The position numbers and the translations under genes are program-made. This document shows, piece after piece, positions 7,994 to 16,283 of a DNA stretch of 64,000 nt (position 1 is the stretch's first letter; each line of letters begins with the position of its first letter). Under the pieces are notes generated by a model. It was given only the letters and a program-made list of their open reading frames with translations, ran no database searches and had not been told where the DNA came from. This DNA comes from 2-12-FULL-60-19 sp041483675 (GTDB taxonomy: Bacteria > Desulfobacterota > Binatia > UBA9968). The stretch covers positions 1 through 64,000 of the forward strand of contig JBGPGE010000004.1 in NCBI GenBank assembly GCA_041483675.1, read 5' to 3'.

Positions 7994-8026
7994 ACTATAT
8001 CCGACAATACTCATATTGTCGAGTAT
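7994..8026 (-). promoter_or_regulatory. promoter and operator of the RHH/doc operon
   Basis: Reading the minus strand, TCGACA (8022-8017) and TATAGT (7999-7994) are separated by 17 bases, a good sigma-70 promoter. The spacer and -35 box are covered by two interlocked perfect inverted repeats: CGACAAT/ATTGTCG (8002-8008 and 8015-8021) and ATACTC/GAGTAT (8007-8012 and 8021-8026). This layout is what autorepression by an RHH antitoxin would need. Confidence 0.7.
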
Positions 8027-8125
8027 GCCTTATAAACCGGTTTGGTTCTCGTTCTCGAATGTCACGTTTCCCAATATCACCCTCCAGTTGGCATTTCGAC
8101 GGCGCGGTGATAACTCTGGCACATT

Positions 8126-8842
8126 ATGGCAGAGCAAGCTCCGCGACAGCATCACGAAGATTGGCACACGCCGAAGGGGAGGGCGATCCGGGAAGTTATC
8201 TTCGGCATGAACGACGGCCTGGTGACGACGATCGGGTTTCTCGCGGGAGTCACGAGCTCCATCGCGCAGAGCCGCTATGTCCTGTTGGCGGGGATAGCGG
8301 AGGTGGTGGCCGGCGCGATCTCCATGGCGCTCGGCGCCTATCTGGCCACCAAGTCGCAGCGGGAGTTTTTTCATTCCGAGATCGAGCAGGAAAAATGGGA
8401 AATCGAGAAGACGCCGGAGAAAGAGGCCCAGGAGATTCGGGAGATCTACGGCGATATGGGGTTTACCCGCCCCGAGCAGGAGATGATCGTCAACCGGGTC
8501 ACGTCGGACAAAGATCTGCTGCTGCGTTTCATGAAGCGCGAGGAGCTGGGCCTGTTCGACGAGCACCTCGACGATCCGCTCCGCGTCGCCTTGACCATGG
8601 GCCTGTCCTTCCTAGTCGGCTCTCTGCCCCCGATCCTGCCGTTTTTTTTCATCGGCGATCCGCACAACGCCGTCGTCGTCGGGATTTCGCTTTCGGTGCT
8701 CTTTCTCTTCGTGGCCGGCGTCGTGAAAACGCGGCTGACCAAGGTCAACCCGATTCGCTCCGGCCTTGAAACTACGGTTCTTGGAGTGGCCGCCTGTGTG
8801 GTCGGCTACGGGCTTGGCTGGCTGGCGGAGAAATTCGTTTGA
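8126..8842 (+). CDS. VIT1/CCC1 family metal transporter
   Basis: A 238-residue membrane protein of the vacuolar iron transporter family. The N-terminal 'REVIFGMNDGLVTTIGFLAGV' segment is the family signature, with the metal-path Asp and Met in TM1. A cytoplasmic helical metal-binding region rich in Glu (SEIEQEKWEIEKTPEKE, about 85-125) separates TM2 from three C-terminal membrane helices. It probably exports or sequesters Fe2+ or Mn2+. It is divergent from the toxin-antitoxin operon. The next gene starts 18 bases after its stop. Confidence 0.9.
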   Translation: MAEQAPRQHHEDWHTPKGRAIREVIFGMNDGLVTTIGFLAGVTSSIAQSRYVLLAGIAEVVAGAISMALGAYLATKSQREFFHSEIEQEKWEIEKTPEKEAQEIREIYGDMGFTRPEQEMIVNRVTSDKDLLLRFMKREELGLFDEHLDDPLRVALTMGLSFLVGSLPPILPFFFIGDPHNAVVVGISLSVLFLFVAGVVKTRLTKVNPIRSGLETTVLGVAACVVGYGLGWLAEKFV

Positions 8843-8859
8843 GGCCGGAGGGTGAATCC

Positions 8860-9327
8860 ATGCGCAGCAGAATATTGATTGCAACCGCATGCGGGACGCT
8901 GTTGCTTCTCTATATAGCGCGCGCGGTTTCGATGGAGGCGTCGGGCGAAAACCCGTTCGAAGTGCTCGGCCCTATTCCCTCCGACATCAAAAAAACTCGT
9001 ATCTATTTAAACCTTGACCAAGTCTATGATGATCCAAACAAGGGGTACAAGGGGCCTGACTGTCTTAGATATCGCTCGGCTGTTTACGATGACCTCAAAG
9101 GATTGCAGCGTGAAATGCACGCCACACTGGGCCAAAATTTCCGCCACGCTATAAAGGAGGCCGAGAAGGAAAAAGCCGCAACCAAAGACCCCAAGCGGAA
9201 GAAGCAGATCGGGGAATGGGAAACGAAGCTGAGCGTAGCCGTCCAGCAAATGAACAAGCAGATCGATCAGGACTACGAGGCCGCTGTCAAAAAAGTGCAC
9301 TTCAAAGTGCGCTGCTCCGACAAATAA
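8860..9327 (+). CDS. small secreted or anchored protein, function unknown
   Basis: A 155-residue protein with an N-terminal hydrophobic segment (residues 3-20) serving as a signal peptide or anchor. I chose ATG 8860, with GGAGGG before it, over the in-frame codon at 8839. The mature part is lysine-rich and strongly helical (KEAEKEKAATKDPKRKKQ) and has two cysteines, one near the middle (GPDCLRYR) and one at the end (KVRCSD), that may pair. I do not recognise the family. It follows the VIT1 gene by 18 bases and is probably co-transcribed. Confidence 0.6.
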   Translation: MRSRILIATACGTLLLLYIARAVSMEASGENPFEVLGPIPSDIKKTRIYLNLDQVYDDPNKGYKGPDCLRYRSAVYDDLKGLQREMHATLGQNFRHAIKEAEKEKAATKDPKRKKQIGEWETKLSVAVQQMNKQIDQDYEAAVKKVHFKVRCSDK

Positions 9328-9401
9328 GCCGCCATGGAGAAAGCGCGCCGGGGAGAGACGGTTCGATCGGGTCCGCCGCGCGTGCGGCAACGGCGGCGGT
9401 G

Positions 9402-9893
9402 TTAACGGGCCCCCGAGCAAACCTGACCTTCGATCTTGCAGCTGGCGCCGCCATAGGGGCGGCATTCGGTGAGCGCCTTGTTCGCCGCCTCGCGCTGCGA
9501 CAGCCCCCAGGCCGAGCCATAAGCGCCCTTGTTGCCCAGCGCCAGCGCGCCGCAGGCGTTGCGGAACGTCACCAGGACCTTGCAGTCGCTCGCGCCTTTG
9601 TTTTCCTTGCGACAATTGGCGACCGCGGCGTCGGCGGCGGCCCTGGACGAGCCGTAGTCGCGCGAATATCCGTAGACTGTCTTGAGCGCCGAATAAGCGA
9701 TCGCGCCGTGGCGCTCGGCTTCGAGGCCGCAGCGACTCAGGCAGACGCCCTGCTGACTCAAGCAGGTGTCCGGGTTGCCGCTGCAGCTGCGATAGGCGGA
9801 CGAGCAATCGGAGGCGCAATCCGCCCACGACGGCGACGAGGCGGCGATCAACCCGATCGCGGCCAGCACGATGATGCGAATGGCGGTAATCAT
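9402..9893 (-). CDS. DUF4189-like secreted protein
   Basis: A 163-residue secreted protein with a signal peptide cleaved around SWA-D25. The N-terminal part is a cysteine-rich segment (CASDCSSAYRSCSG..C..C..C). It is followed by a DUF4189-like domain starting 'GAIAYSALKTVYGYS', with the typical 'A...A...C' spacing and the closing 'A..C...GG.SCKIEGQVCS'. DUF4189 proteins are periplasmic or extracellular and of unknown function. The many cysteines suggest disulfides. It is convergent with the gene ending at 9327. Confidence 0.75.
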   Translation of the reverse strand: MITAIRIIVLAAIGLIAASSPSWADCASDCSSAYRSCSGNPDTCLSQQGVCLSRCGLEAERHGAIAYSALKTVYGYSRDYGSSRAAADAAVANCRKENKGASDCKVLVTFRNACGALALGNKGAYGSAWGLSQREAANKALTECRPYGGASCKIEGQVCSGAR

Positions 9894-9938
9894 GAGGCCT
9901 CCTTGGTCATTGAGTGATAGGAATTTAAAAAAAGCTTA

Positions 9939-11036
9939 TCAAGCGGTGTGGCGCCCGTAGCCTTTCCGGCTGAGTTCATCGATCAGCTCCTTGACTTCCT
10001 GCGAGCGGCTCATGTCGGCGACCAGGACGGCGTCGGGCGTATCCACCACGACGGTATTTTTCATGCCGAGCAAAGCGATCAAGCGTTTGCCCGAGTACGC
10101 CAGGCAGTCGCTCGATCTGAAACTCAGCCAGCGGCCCACGCCGGCGTTGGCGCGCTTATCCTTCGGCAGCATGCGGTGGAGCGCATCCCAGTTTCCTACG
10201 TCGCTCCAGCCGAAGCGGGCCTCCAGCGTGACGACTTTTCCCTCGGATCCGGCCTTTTCCAAGACCGCGTAGTCGATCGATCGGTTCGGCATCCTCCGGT
10301 ACTCGCGTTTGAGGAGCGAGACGCCTCCGGGAGGCAGAGTCGCGAGCCGTCTTCCCCGCGCGATTCCTTGAATGCGGTCGAGGCCGCGTGCGATCTCGGG
10401 AGCATAACTCGCGAGCGATTCCAGAAGGGTCGAAGCCCGCCAGATAAAGATCCCGCTGTTCCACAGCGCTCCGCGCCGCATCAGCCGCCGGGCTTCTTGC
10501 AGCCCGGGCTTTTCCACGAAGCCTTTGACCTGGTACGCCGCGGTCGCCTTTCGTCCTTTCAAGATGTAGCCGTAACCGGTCTCCGGGTAGGCGGGTCGAA
10601 TCCCCAATGTGACCAGGGCGTTCTGTCGTTGCGCCAATTGCACGGCGGCCTGCAGCGTCCGACGGAAGCGGCGCGGATCGGAAATCCAGTGATCGGCGGG
10701 AACAACTACCATGACGGCGCGCGGATCTCTCGTCATCAGATCCACGGCGGCAAGGCCGATGCAGGGCGCAGTGTTGTTTCCCTGCGGCTCGATCAGAAAG
10801 TTGGACTTCGGCAGAAAGGGCAGCTCTTTCATAACCGCGCGGGCATGGTTCTTGACGCACACGACCAGCGTGCGGCTCGGCCCGAATGCCGGCAAGAGCC
10901 GGTCGACCGTCTCGCGCAGGAGGCTCTTGTCGCTAAAGAGCCGGAGCAACTGTTTCGGCCGCCGGGGCCGGCTGAGCGGCCAGAAGCGCGTTCCCTTGCC
11001 GCCGGCCATAATCACCGCGTATGCTCGCTCCTTCAT
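9939..11036 (-). CDS. manC: mannose-1-phosphate guanylyltransferase
   Basis: A 365-residue nucleotidyltransferase that makes GDP-mannose from GTP and mannose-1-phosphate. The signature MAGGKGTRFWPLSR followed by PKQLL is at residues 10-30. Further motifs are the 'VVPADHWI' Asp-containing strand and the 'GFVEKP' loop (residues 150-160). The C-terminal phosphomannose isomerase domain of bifunctional ManC is absent, so this is the single-function type. Its product would feed polysaccharide or lipid glycosylation, possibly with the envelope cluster at 18.8-27.3 kb. Confidence 0.88.
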   Translation of the reverse strand: MKERAYAVIMAGGKGTRFWPLSRPRRPKQLLRLFSDKSLLRETVDRLLPAFGPSRTLVVCVKNHARAVMKELPFLPKSNFLIEPQGNNTAPCIGLAAVDLMTRDPRAVMVVVPADHWISDPRRFRRTLQAAVQLAQRQNALVTLGIRPAYPETGYGYILKGRKATAAYQVKGFVEKPGLQEARRLMRRGALWNSGIFIWRASTLLESLASYAPEIARGLDRIQGIARGRRLATLPPGGVSLLKREYRRMPNRSIDYAVLEKAGSEGKVVTLEARFGWSDVGNWDALHRMLPKDKRANAGVGRWLSFRSSDCLAYSGKRLIALLGMKNTVVVDTPDAVLVADMSRSQEVKELIDELSRKGYGRHTA

Positions 11037-11070
11037 TCCTTCACCTTGGTGGGGTAGATATCATAGAAAG

Positions 11071-11150
11071 GATGAAGGATGAAGGATGACTCAGCTAAGG
11101 GCTGAGAGCTTAGAGTCTAGGGCTCTTAGCTCTTGGCTCTCGGCTCTTGG
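11071..11150. repeat. heptad-phased arrays, including an eight-unit hairpin
   Basis: Three heptads GATGAAG, GATGAAG, GATGACT (11071-11091) are followed by eight contiguous heptads (11095-11150): CTAAGGG, CTGAGAG, CTTAGAG, TCTAGGG, CTCTTAG, CTCTTGG, CTCTCGG, CTCTTGG. The first half of the octet is roughly the reverse complement of the second half, so the block folds into one hairpin. It ends nine bases before the start of the pseudouridine synthase gene and could control its translation. Confidence 0.85.
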
Positions 11151-11158
11151 GTAGTTTT

Positions 11159-12121
11159 ATGAAGGCAGAGTCTGACATACCGTGCTTCTGGACGGTGCAG
11201 GCCGATCAGCAGTCGATGCGGCTCGATGGGTTTGTGCGGCGTTGCTTGCCGCACCTTTCGCTGCGCCAAGCGCAGAGCGCGATCGGCGAAGGGGCGTTCC
11301 GGGTCAATCGTCGTCGCGGAAAAAAAGGCGACCGCCTGCAGGCAGGAGATGCCGTCGAGTTCGACGGCGCCCCGGAATGGCTGGCGGCGGCGCCTTTGCC
11401 CGGAGCGGATCTCAATGTCATTGTGCGCTACGAGGACGAATCGGTTCTGGTGTTGGACAAACCTGCCGAGATAGCGACGCACGGTTTTTCCGCGCGCGCG
11501 ACCAAGAGCCTGGCGAATTTTTTGGCGGCTCGCTACCCGCTGCTTCGCGGCGTGGGGCGGAGCCGGTGGGAGCCCGGCCTCGTCAACCGTTTGGATCGCG
11601 GCACTTCGGGCTTGGTGCTGGCGGCCAGGGACCAGGTTGCGTTCGACAATCTCCGGTCGCAGTTTAGCAGAGGGTTCGTCAAGAAAAAATATTGGGCGCT
11701 GGTCTGGGGAAAGACACTCGACCGGGGCGCGATCGATCTGCCGCTGGCGCACGATCCCCGCGATCGGAGAAAGATGCGCGTCGCTTCCGCGCCGCGAGGG
11801 CGCGCCGCAAAAGCCAAGATATGGCAAGCTTCGACGCGCTTCCGTCTTGCCGGCCATACTGAAAAATTCGGCCTGCTTGAAGTCGAGATCGACACGGGCG
11901 TGACGCACCAGATCAGAGTTCATCTCCAGGCCGCCGGCCATCCCATCGTCGGAGATCCGTTCTACGGACGGGAGCCCAACCCGTTGGGTTTGACCCGCCA
12001 GTTTCTGCACGCCTTTTTTCTCGGCTTTCGCCATCCCGGAGACGGCCGCGAGATGGTCGTGGAAAGCCCATTGCCGGAGGACTTGAGAGAAGTGGTGGAG
12101 CGGTTGGGACTTCAGTTCTGA
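11159..12121 (+). CDS. RluA-family pseudouridine synthase
   Basis: A 320-residue RNA pseudouridine synthase. An S4 RNA-binding domain occupies about 20-68 (RLDGFVRRCLPHLS ... LQAGD). The catalytic domain has the RluA motif NRLDRGTSG, with nucleophile Asp146, and the later 'THQIRVHLQAAGHPIVGD' motif II/III region. The target (rRNA or tRNA site) cannot be decided. ATG 11159 is preferred to the upstream in-frame TTG at 11147. No clear ribosome binding site is visible because the heptad array runs up to the start. The 3' end overlaps the convergent zinc-ribbon gene by 10 bases. Confidence 0.88.
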   Translation: MKAESDIPCFWTVQADQQSMRLDGFVRRCLPHLSLRQAQSAIGEGAFRVNRRRGKKGDRLQAGDAVEFDGAPEWLAAAPLPGADLNVIVRYEDESVLVLDKPAEIATHGFSARATKSLANFLAARYPLLRGVGRSRWEPGLVNRLDRGTSGLVLAARDQVAFDNLRSQFSRGFVKKKYWALVWGKTLDRGAIDLPLAHDPRDRRKMRVASAPRGRAAKAKIWQASTRFRLAGHTEKFGLLEVEIDTGVTHQIRVHLQAAGHPIVGDPFYGREPNPLGLTRQFLHAFFLGFRHPGDGREMVVESPLPEDLREVVERLGLQF

Positions 12122-12471
12122 CCGGCGGCGCTTTTGATTCCCCTGGCTTTGGCGCAGGCGCCGCAATAGTTCATCTGATCCTGGGGATTTTCGACCCACC
12201 CCTCGTCGAGGTTGTGGCAGATCTTTTTGCACGCGAAGCAGACGAAGTAGAGGCCGTCGATGCTCTTGTTGATCTTTTCCCGGTTGAGCACGCGCCCTTT
12301 GAGCTTCTCGACGCGGATGCCCAGCAGATCTTCGTAGTTTTTCTTGATCTTGAGCCGGCCGGCCTCGTCGCTCGGCAGCCCTTGCTCGTCGGATTCATCG
12401 TGGTTGTGCTCGTCCAGCGAGCTGTGGCGCCTCGCCCTGGCGGGCGATGATTTTTTCTTGGTCTTCGGCAT
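12112..12471 (-). CDS. small charged protein with C-terminal zinc ribbon
   Basis: A 119-residue protein. The N-terminus (1-45) is lysine/arginine- and serine-rich and probably disordered, and the middle is 'EDLLGIRVEKLKGRVLNREK'. The C-terminal part has two CxxC knuckles (CFACKKIC and YCGACAK), consistent with a zinc ribbon binding protein or nucleic acid. I chose ATG 12471 (MPKTKKK) because the 40-codon upstream extension is low-complexity and covers a hairpin. A strong hairpin (AAACGCCGGCG/CGCCGGCGTTT, 12488-12519) lies in its leader. Its stop lies inside the end of the convergent pseudouridine synthase gene. Confidence 0.65.
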   Translation of the reverse strand: MPKTKKKSSPARARRHSSLDEHNHDESDEQGLPSDEAGRLKIKKNYEDLLGIRVEKLKGRVLNREKINKSIDGLYFVCFACKKICHNLDEGWVENPQDQMNYCGACAKARGIKSAAGQN

Positions 12472-12487
12472 GATCCGGCTCAATTTG

Positions 12488-12519
12488 AAACGCCGGCGAA
12501 TGTCTTCGCGCCGGCGTTT
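12488..12519. other. leader hairpin before the zinc-ribbon gene
   Basis: A perfect 11-bp stem (AAACGCCGGCG, 12488-12498; CGCCGGCGTTT, 12509-12519) with a 10-nt loop. It lies 17 bases upstream of the start of the zinc-ribbon protein gene on the minus strand. It could be an attenuator or a terminator for upstream transcription. There is no long U-tract on either side. Confidence 0.55.
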
Positions 12520-12562
12520 GGTGAATTCATATTGAAGCGGCGCCGAATTGTCAACCCCGGTT

Positions 12563-12600
12563 GCGCATCGCACGCATCGCGCATCCCGCATCCCGACTCT
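12563..12600. repeat. heptad-phased array (CGCATCG type)
   Basis: The units CGCATCG, CACGCATCG (9 nt), CGCATCC, CGCATCC and CGACTCT follow one another between the zinc-ribbon gene and the end of the large fusion gene. Apart from one 9-nt unit the phase is seven. The unit sequence is related to those at 20618 and 38405. Confidence 0.6.
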
Positions 12601-12624
12601 GATATCCCGAGCGGAGCGAGAGGA

Positions 12625-15600
12625 TCAGTAGTGCTTGCCCAGCGCCTTTAGACCGAGCCATGCCTCGGTGCTGCTCGAATCGACCGCCAGCGCTTCGCGG
12701 TACTTCAACTCGGCCTCCTTCGTCCTGCCGAGTTGGGCGAGGGCCTGAGCCTGAAGCACGCGCCACGGGGCGCTGCGGCGGCGGGTGCGGAGCGCCTGCT
12801 GGAACGCCTGGACCGCCTTCTCCCATTGCTTAAGCTGCGAGTAGGCCTTGCCGAGTTCGGCGTAAAACGCGGCGGAGTCCTCTTTCACATCTTCTTTAGT
12901 CCCCGCTTCTTCCAGGAAGGCGACGGCCTCGGGATAGTTTCCTTTGGCCGCCGCAAGCTTTCCCAGCGCGAACAGGACTGCGGCGTGCTTCGGCTGCATC
13001 TTCTCGGCCTCGCGCAGCCACCTTTCAGCCTCGTCGAGCTGCTTGCGGAAGAGCGCAATGTTGGCCAGCCCCAGGTAGGGGAGGATCTCGCCGCGGTGGA
13101 GCGCCGCGGCCTGCTCGTAGATGATCTTCCCTTCGGTGGTCGAAAGCTCTTCGACCAGCGCCAGAACCTGTTTGATCTTGTCGGGCGCCAGCTCCAGGAC
13201 CTTCTGCGCGACGATTGTGGCCTCCTTGGTATTTTCCTGCGCGACGAGAATCTTCGCGCGCAGCAGATGGGCGTCGGCGTCGGCGGGCTGCAAGCGCAGG
13301 GCTGCGTCCACCTCCTCAAGCGCGCGGTCGTACCAGTTGCTCGCGTAGAGCGCCTGAGCGCGATGCAGGTTACGCCTGGCCGGCTCAGCCCATAATGCGT
13401 CCCCCGTCCAGGGGGGCGCAACCACGAACGGCTCCATAATTTTTCGATTCAGCTCCGAAGTCGGCTTGCCCAGGCTGCGTGGCGCGGAGAATTCCAGCCG
13501 CGCGTTGTCGTCGGTGTTGATCTCGGCGCGGTCGGCCATCGCCAGCAGCTCTTTTTTCCCCATCCGGTAGAAGCCCAGCACCGCATCGATATCCGAGAGA
13601 CCGAGATCTCTCAGGTCTCCTCGCAGGGCGGGGTTGTCGGCGAAAATTCGCCGGGACCTGGGAAAATCGAATTGCAGCTCGCGCGAGCTCCCGACCAGCA
13701 GGAAATCGCTCTCCTGCATGTTCCACACCGAGATGTGCGGGAACGATTCTCCGAAGGTGCGGAGCACCATGCGGAAGTCGTCCGGCGACATGGAGTAGTT
13801 GTGGATCCATTGGGCGAAGACGCCGTCGGGCTTGAGCTTGTTTTTGGCGACCGCGTAGAATTCTTTGGTGAACAGGCTGGCGATGCCCGCGATCCAGGGA
13901 TTCGATGGCTCCGAGATGATCAGGTCGTAGAGGCGCGGCACGGCCATGATATAGTTGCGGCCGTCGGTGGGGATCACGCGCACGCGCGGATCGTCGAGGA
14001 TCTTGCCGTTCTTCTCGGCGAAGAAGCGCGCGGCTTCGACCATCGCCGGCTCGATCTCGAGCATTTCGATCTTTTCCACCGGGAAGGCGCCAACGGCCCG
14101 GATCGTCATGCCCGTGCCGAGCCCGATCACGGCCACCTGCTTGGCCTCCGGATGGAGCAGCATCGGCAGATAGCCGGTCATCAGCATCGTCAGCGCGTCG
14201 CCGTAGGAGCCGTCCACTTTGCCGTTGGTTTTCAGGTAGCGGTAGTCGCTGCCGAAGCTCTGATGCACGCTGACGGTGGCGGTCAAACCTTCGCGATAGT
14301 AGAGAATCTCATCGCGGTGCATCTCCTCCAGCCGCAGCGAATCCGTCGGGATTTCATGGTAGCGGCCCGCGTAGACGGTCACGCCGCTGGTGAGAATCGC
14401 CCGGTCCCAGAACGGAAAATGAAAGGCAAAAAACGCCAGCGCCCCCGCCACGACGCCGCCCAGCGCCAGACGGCGGATTCTGCCCGGCCGCGGGTCGGCG
14501 ATGAGCAGCGCCCAGCCGACCGCCAGATTCAGCAGCGCGCCGATCACGATGGCGTTTTGCATGCCGACCCTCGGCAGCAGGATAAAGCCTCCGGCGAACG
14601 CCCCGACGATGGCCCCGACGGTGTTGGCGGCGTAAGTCGTGCCGACGCCGCTGCCGACCCGGTAGAGATTCTGCGTGAACAGACAGACGACCAGAGGAAA
14701 CGTCATGCCGAGCAGCAGCGCCGGCAGGAACATCACCAGAAAGGCGACCGCCACCTGGCTCGCGAGAAAAAGCTGAAAGACATCGCCGAAGCCTTCGTGG
14801 AGGCGGAGAAAAATCAACGGCAGTTTTTCAAACAGCGGAATGGTGGCAAGGGCGGCGCAGCCGACCGCCAGCTCGAGGAGGCCGAACACGCTCGCGCGAA
14901 CCTCTCGCTTGCCCCACAGCCGCGCGTAAAGATAGCCGCCCGCGGCCAGGCCGACCAGAAAGGTCAGCAGCATGGTGGTGAAGGAATAGACCGAGCCGCC
15001 GATCACCAGCGCGAGAGCGTGAGTCCAGGCATTCTCGTAGACCATCGCCGCCGCGCCCGAGATCGCGATGGACAGCAGCAGCAGCCACTCGATCCCGGTG
15101 CGGGCGCGCGGCGCGTCCGCACCGTTGGCGGACGCGGCCCCGACTGCGGCCGTTTCGTCCGATGCCCGGCGCGGGAGGCCGAAGAAAATCATGATGCCGC
15201 CGATCAGCAGGTTCGCCGCCGCCGCCGTGTAAACGGCGCCGCTCATTCCCAGTTGAGGGATTAGATAGTAGCCGGCGATGGAGCAGCCGAAGACCGCGCC
15301 CAGCGTGTTGGTCCCGTAGAGGTCGCCGATCCGCTGGCCGAGGTGGCTGAAGCTGCGGACGAAATATTGGCTCAGCAAGGGCAACGTCGCGCCCATGAGA
15401 AAGGTGGGCAATATAAGCAAGACAAACGACAGCGCGAGGAGCAGCAGGGTGAAAAGCGCCGGCTCGCGATCGTAGAGCCAGAAGAGCCGGGTGTAGATTT
15501 CCAGGGTGGAGCGAAAGAGCAGTGGCGCCAGCACGCCGTAGATGCCGATGCCGACTTCCAGCATGCCGTAGAGGCGCAGGAGATTCTTGCGGCGGGCCGC

Positions 15601-15777
15601 CAGCCGGCCGAAGACGTAACTTCCCAGCGCGAGGCCGGCCATGAAGGCGGCCAGCACGGTCGCGACGGCGTAGGCCGAGCTGCCGAAGATCTGCGTCAGC
15701 ATGCGCATCCAGACGACTTCGTAGACCAGCGCGGCCGCGCCCGAAAGAAAAAAGCAGATAAATAGTAAAGGGATCAT
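12625..15777 (-). CDS. fused MFS-type transporter/spermidine synthase with TPR tail
   Basis: A protein of about 1050 residues with three parts. Residues 1-460 form many membrane helices in two MFS-like halves, each opening with a 'SGAAALVYE..W' motif (near residues 8 and 235). Residues about 470-760 resemble spermidine/spermine synthases (PF01564), with the nucleotide pocket VIGLGTGMTIRAVG, acidic strand end EIEPAMVEAAR, and the 'IISEPSNPW' loop. Residues about 790-1050 hold TPR-like helical pairs. Such fusions are known as membrane polyamine-synthase-like proteins, but their reaction is unproven. I chose ATG 15777; the reading frame continues to 15828 without better signals. It is the third gene of an operon with a DUF4149-like protein and a ferredoxin. 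Confidence 0.85.
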   Translation of the reverse strand: MIPLLFICFFLSGAAALVYEVVWMRMLTQIFGSSAYAVATVLAAFMAGLALGSYVFGRLAARRKNLLRLYGMLEVGIGIYGVLAPLLFRSTLEIYTRLFWLYDREPALFTLLLLALSFVLLILPTFLMGATLPLLSQYFVRSFSHLGQRIGDLYGTNTLGAVFGCSIAGYYLIPQLGMSGAVYTAAAANLLIGGIMIFFGLPRRASDETAAVGAASANGADAPRARTGIEWLLLLSIAISGAAAMVYENAWTHALALVIGGSVYSFTTMLLTFLVGLAAGGYLYARLWGKREVRASVFGLLELAVGCAALATIPLFEKLPLIFLRLHEGFGDVFQLFLASQVAVAFLVMFLPALLLGMTFPLVVCLFTQNLYRVGSGVGTTYAANTVGAIVGAFAGGFILLPRVGMQNAIVIGALLNLAVGWALLIADPRPGRIRRLALGGVVAGALAFFAFHFPFWDRAILTSGVTVYAGRYHEIPTDSLRLEEMHRDEILYYREGLTATVSVHQSFGSDYRYLKTNGKVDGSYGDALTMLMTGYLPMLLHPEAKQVAVIGLGTGMTIRAVGAFPVEKIEMLEIEPAMVEAARFFAEKNGKILDDPRVRVIPTDGRNYIMAVPRLYDLIISEPSNPWIAGIASLFTKEFYAVAKNKLKPDGVFAQWIHNYSMSPDDFRMVLRTFGESFPHISVWNMQESDFLLVGSSRELQFDFPRSRRIFADNPALRGDLRDLGLSDIDAVLGFYRMGKKELLAMADRAEINTDDNARLEFSAPRSLGKPTSELNRKIMEPFVVAPPWTGDALWAEPARRNLHRAQALYASNWYDRALEEVDAALRLQPADADAHLLRAKILVAQENTKEATIVAQKVLELAPDKIKQVLALVEELSTTEGKIIYEQAAALHRGEILPYLGLANIALFRKQLDEAERWLREAEKMQPKHAAVLFALGKLAAAKGNYPEAVAFLEEAGTKEDVKEDSAAFYAELGKAYSQLKQWEKAVQAFQQALRTRRRSAPWRVLQAQALAQLGRTKEAELKYREALAVDSSSTEAWLGLKALGKHY

Positions 15778-15800
15778 AGTTGCTTCTTCTCTTTCATCCT

Positions 15801-16274
15801 TTATCCTTTTAGTCGCAAGCCCACGCATACCGTGACGGCCGAGAGAGCGAGTAGTAAATAGGTCGAGACTTTCAGACGCCGGGTCGTCCGCTCCAGCTCC
15901 TGCGGCGTGAAGCTGTCGCCGCCTTCCTGCCGGCGGACAAAGCGCAGTCCGACTCCCATCGTCTGGTAGGTGCTGAATAGAATAAGCACGAATGCCAAAG
16001 CGAGCTTCCAGGCCAGCGTCGCGCCAAGCTGCTGCGCGAACGCGCCGCGGTAGACCGCCTTGAGTTCAGTGATCTGGAATGCGCCGGAGAGCAGCAGCAC
16101 TCCGAGCGCGCCGGTTTGCAGGGGATTGTAAAGCTTAAGGCCGCGCGCGAGCAGCTCGGCGCGGCCTTCATGAGTCTTCATCGCGGAAACGCATGGGAGC
16201 AGAATCGCCAGCAGGCCGACGACCGCGCCGAGGTAGACGGCCAGGGCCATCACATGAAGCCAGGAGCTCAGCAT
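15801..16274 (-). CDS. DUF4149-like integral membrane protein
   Basis: A 157-residue protein with four hydrophobic helices (about 5-28, 52-70, 85-105, 135-155). The opening 'SSWLHVMALAVYLGAVV' and the internal 'LYNPLQTGALGVLLLSGAF' suit the DUF4149/CopD-like group of small membrane proteins, whose role is not established. It ends 23 bases before the fusion protein gene and begins 9 bases after the ferredoxin stop, so the three genes form one transcription unit. Co-location with a redox protein suggests a membrane redox or metal role, but this is inference. Confidence 0.65.
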   Translation of the reverse strand: MLSSWLHVMALAVYLGAVVGLLAILLPCVSAMKTHEGRAELLARGLKLYNPLQTGALGVLLLSGAFQITELKAVYRGAFAQQLGATLAWKLALAFVLILFSTYQTMGVGLRFVRRQEGGDSFTPQELERTTRRLKVSTYLLLALSAVTVCVGLRLKG

Positions 16275-16283
16275 CGAAGGAGA

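Noticed and set aside
7555..8769. Open frame of 404 codons on the plus strand
   Set aside because: Covers the opposite strand of doc and the antitoxin and then the VIT1 gene out of frame; no recognisable domain.
13672..15264. Open frame of 530 codons on the plus strand
   Set aside because: It runs antisense through the well-supported MFS/spermidine-synthase gene and has the Arg/Gly/Asp-rich composition typical of GC-rich shadows.
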